64,000 nt of DNA from Vibrio diazotrophicus (GTDB taxonomy: Bacteria; Pseudomonadota; Gammaproteobacteria; Enterobacterales; Vibrionaceae). Under the pieces are notes generated by a model, which did not search any database, was not told the origin of the DNA, and saw only the letters and a list, made by a program, of their open reading frames with translations. The stretch lies in contig NZ_CP151842.1 in the NCBI RefSeq assembly GCF_038452265.1, positions 2,976,001 through 3,040,000 on the forward strand, in the 5' to 3' direction. How positions within the stretch are numbered: the stretch's first letter is position 1; the number at the start of each line of letters is the position of its first letter. This document shows, one piece after another, positions 55,735-64,000 of this stretch. The position numbers and the translations under genes are program-made.

Positions 55735-55762
55735 AAGCCCCGTCATTTCTGACGAGGCTTCA
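55735..55762 (-). terminator. rRNA operon terminator after tRNA-Asp
   Basis: On the minus strand AAGCCTCGTCA, loop GAAA, TGACGGGGCTT (G-T wobble included) is followed by six T, just after tRNA-Asp. Confidence 0.85.
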
Positions 55763-55767
55763 AATAG

Positions 55768-55844
55768 TGGCGGAGCGGACGGGACTCGAACCCGCGACCC
55801 CCGGCGTGACAGGCCGGTATTCTAACCAACTGAACTACCGCTCC
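55768..55844 (-). tRNA. tRNA-Asp (GTC)
   Basis: A 77-nt cloverleaf beginning GGAGCGG, anticodon GTC in CTGTCAC, encoded CCA. It is the distal gene of the rRNA operon, about 30 bp after 5S. Confidence 0.96.
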
Positions 55845-55873
55845 GCATTGGTTAGCGCTTGGTGCTAAATAAA

Positions 55874-55992
55874 AGCCTGGCGATGTCCTACTCTCACATG
55901 GGGAGACCCCACACTACCATCGGCGCTAATTCGTTTCACTTCTGAGTTCGGCATGGAATCAGGTGGGTCCAAATCGCTATGGTCGCCAAGCA
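55874..55992 (-). rRNA. rrf: 5S ribosomal RNA
   Basis: About 119 nt beginning TGCTTGGCGACC, with the conserved CATGCCGAACTCAGAAGTGA segment. Vibrio-like in sequence. The ends are approximate. Confidence 0.96.
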
Positions 55993-56097
55993 AAATTTTA
56001 AAATTCGGAAAGCTGTTTTCTCTTTAATAAAGAGCATGTTCTCTACACATTCAATTCTGCTCTTGCTTTGAGCCCACAAAACCCCTTGGGTGTTGTA

Positions 56098-58986
<2,889 letters not shown>

Positions 58987-59306
58987 ATACAACCCCAAGA
59001 GGTCTTTATGTATGGCAAACAACCAAGGTTTAGTTGTCTCTCATTATTTGAATGAGCGAGAGACATTTCGATTTTGCCGGACTCAAATATGAATACTTAC
59101 TTATAAAGTAAGATTCCCAAGAACACTTGAATGTGTATTGGTACCTAAATGACTAAATCATCTAGGATTTGAGAACTTTTAATAAATAACAATTCAATCA
59201 AAAATCGTTATTTGTCAGCTTTCCAAATTGTTAAAGAGCAAGATTCTGTTTTCTATTTAAAGAAATGAACCATTTTTAAAGATTCTTTTTCAAGAACACT
59301 TAAAGA
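58987..59306 (-). promoter_or_regulatory. 16S-23S spacer segment with boxA
   Basis: A 320-bp spacer between tRNA-Ala and 23S. The minus strand carries TGCTCTTTAACA (boxA core 59228-59239), the binding site for NusB-NusE in rRNA antitermination. The rest is AT-rich and contains 23S processing-stem sequence; no gene is seen. Confidence 0.8.
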
Positions 59307-59382
59307 TGGTGGAGCTATGCGGGATCGAACCGCAGACCTCCTGCGTGCAAGGCAGGCGCTCTCCCAGCTGAGCTATAACCCC
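59307..59382 (-). tRNA. tRNA-Ala (TGC)
   Basis: A 76-nt cloverleaf beginning GGGGTTA, anticodon TGC in TTGCACG, encoded CCA. Located in the 16S-23S spacer. Confidence 0.97.
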
Positions 59383-59422
59383 ATCAGGTGTCGATACTGT
59401 TCAATCTTCACAAGGAAAGATT

Positions 59423-59499
59423 GGTGGGTCTGAGTGGACTTGAACCACCGACCTCTCGCTTATCAGGCGAACGCTCTAACCACCTGAGCTACAGACCCA
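59423..59499 (-). tRNA. tRNA-Ile (GAT)
   Basis: A 77-nt cloverleaf beginning GGGTCTG, anticodon GAT in CTGATAAG, encoded CCA. Located in the 16S-23S spacer upstream of tRNA-Ala. Confidence 0.97.
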
Positions 59500-59564
59500 G
59501 TATCGTCTCTTTACTTTCTAAACCTAATCAATCTGTGTGGACACTCATCAAGAGAATCTATACG

Positions 59565-61107
<1,543 letters not shown>

Positions 61108-61486
61108 AAGATTTTGTCGGCTCAACGAATACTGACTTCAAAACTGCTCTTACTCGAAAGTAAGACGTAATTTTAAAGCTATTACCATTCCAACAGAATG
61201 GTAATGAATTGACTGTGCCAAATAACCGAAGTTATTTGTATTGGTCACTCAGTTCATTGAAACCTAAGTTGCTTTGTTACAAGAACAAAGACTTAACTTT
61301 GATTTTCATCAACGAGTGCCCACACAGATTGATAGGTTTAAATTGTTAAAGAGCTTTGCTTTCAGTGCCTTAGCACTTGGGCAGGACGCGTATATTACGC
61401 TTCATGCTTTGAAAGTCAACATAAAATTCTAAACATTGTAGAACTCTATGTTGACTCGCTTAATAAGTAAGCAAGTCATGAATATA
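61108..61486 (-). promoter_or_regulatory. rRNA operon promoter and leader region
   Basis: On the minus strand TTGACT (61414-61419) and TAATAT (61392-61397) are 16 bp apart, with an AT-rich upstream stretch and an ACGCGTCC discriminator. Leader boxA GCTCTTTAACAA lies at 61343-61354. A hairpin with an 11-bp stem (61452-61478, one G-T wobble) but no T run separates the upstream operon's 5S from this promoter. Confidence 0.8.
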
Positions 61487-61605
61487 AGCCTGGCGATGTC
61501 CTACTCTCACATGGGGAGACCCCACACTACCATCGGCGCTAATTCGTTTCACTTCTGAGTTCGGCATGGAATCAGGTGGGTCCAAATCGCTATGGTCGCC
61601 AAGCA
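61487..61605 (-). rRNA. rrf: 5S ribosomal RNA of the second, tandem operon
   Basis: It matches the 5S at 55874-55992 by eye, offset by 5613 bases. No tRNA-Asp follows this copy. Confidence 0.95.
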
Positions 61606-61710
61606 AAATTTTAAAATTCGGAAAGCTGTTTTCTCTTAAATAAAGAGCATGTTCTCTACACATTCAATTCTGCTCTTGCTTTGAGCCCACAAAACCCCTT
61701 GGGTGTTGTA

Positions 61711-64000
<2,290 letters not shown>

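Noticed and set aside
55486..55868. Short plus-strand reading frames in the region after pssA
   Set aside because: They overlap tRNA-Asp and its decayed copies on the other strand and have no ribosome-binding site or family similarity.

Overview
The window is about 64 kb of conserved core chromosome from a Vibrio-type gammaproteobacterium. This is inferred from the 5S and 16S sequences, the gene order, and proteins that closely resemble Vibrio and E. coli homologues. Moderate GC content, alternating initiator-Met/Gly tRNA genes and tandem rRNA operons fit Vibrionaceae. I cannot name the species. I see no prophage, insertion sequence, CRISPR array or defence island. Almost every protein has a recognisable family. 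The more interesting material lies between the genes.

Layout. 1-6004: the distal str operon (fusA truncated by the window edge, rpsG, rpsL) and upstream of it tusBCD, a YheO-type regulator and fkpA, all on the minus strand. 6135-7389: a plus-strand WD40 lipoprotein gene and slyX. 7413-16799: a long minus-strand RNA, translation and repair cluster, tsaE-amiB-mutL-miaA-hfq-hflX-hflK-hflC-DUF2065. 17065-18177: queG on the plus strand. 18178-18770: a non-coding stretch with a DnaA-box cluster. 18771-19920: a minus-strand array of five tRNA-Gly(GCC) and four tRNA-fMet genes plus a broken tRNA-Gly copy. 20269-31350: a lipoprotein gene, orn (minus), rsgA, psd, a DASS transporter, a DMT transporter, gpmI, envC and an HD-GYP sensor. 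31401-36065: a DHH phosphoesterase, a TetR regulator, hemE, nudC and rsd. 36164-50128: the minus-strand gene-expression block thrU-tyrU-glyT-thrT-tuf, secE-nusG, rplKA, rplJL-rpoBC. 50337-55251: coaA, birA, murB, a GNAT gene and pssA. 55439-61107: a complete rRNA operon (16S-Ile-Ala-23S-5S-Asp, minus strand) followed by two decayed tRNA-Asp copies. 61487-64000: the 3' part of a second, tandem rRNA operon (5S and partial 23S).

Functional themes. The window holds much of the cell's growth-rate machinery: rRNA, tRNA, both large RNA polymerase subunits, sigma-70 antagonist Rsd, Hfq, elongation factors, NusG and SecE. It also holds tRNA modification (MiaA, TsaE, QueG, TusBCD), ribosome GTPases (RsgA, HflX), cell separation (AmiB with its activator EnvC) and phospholipid synthesis (PssA followed in the pathway by Psd).

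Main observations. (1) A datA-like cluster of DnaA boxes lies between queG and the tRNA-Gly array, the same neighbourhood as E. coli datA. (2) An rRNA-type boxA sits inside a perfect hairpin upstream of secE-nusG. (3) An orphan plus-strand terminator between hemE and nudC suggests an unannotated small RNA with a C-rich segment. (4) Hairpins upstream of rplK and rplJ carry the next promoter's -10 element in or at the loop. (5) A strong intrinsic terminator separates rpsG from fusA. (6) Three pseudo-tRNAs are all disrupted in the T-arm. All coordinates and motifs were read by eye; no alignment or folding program was run.
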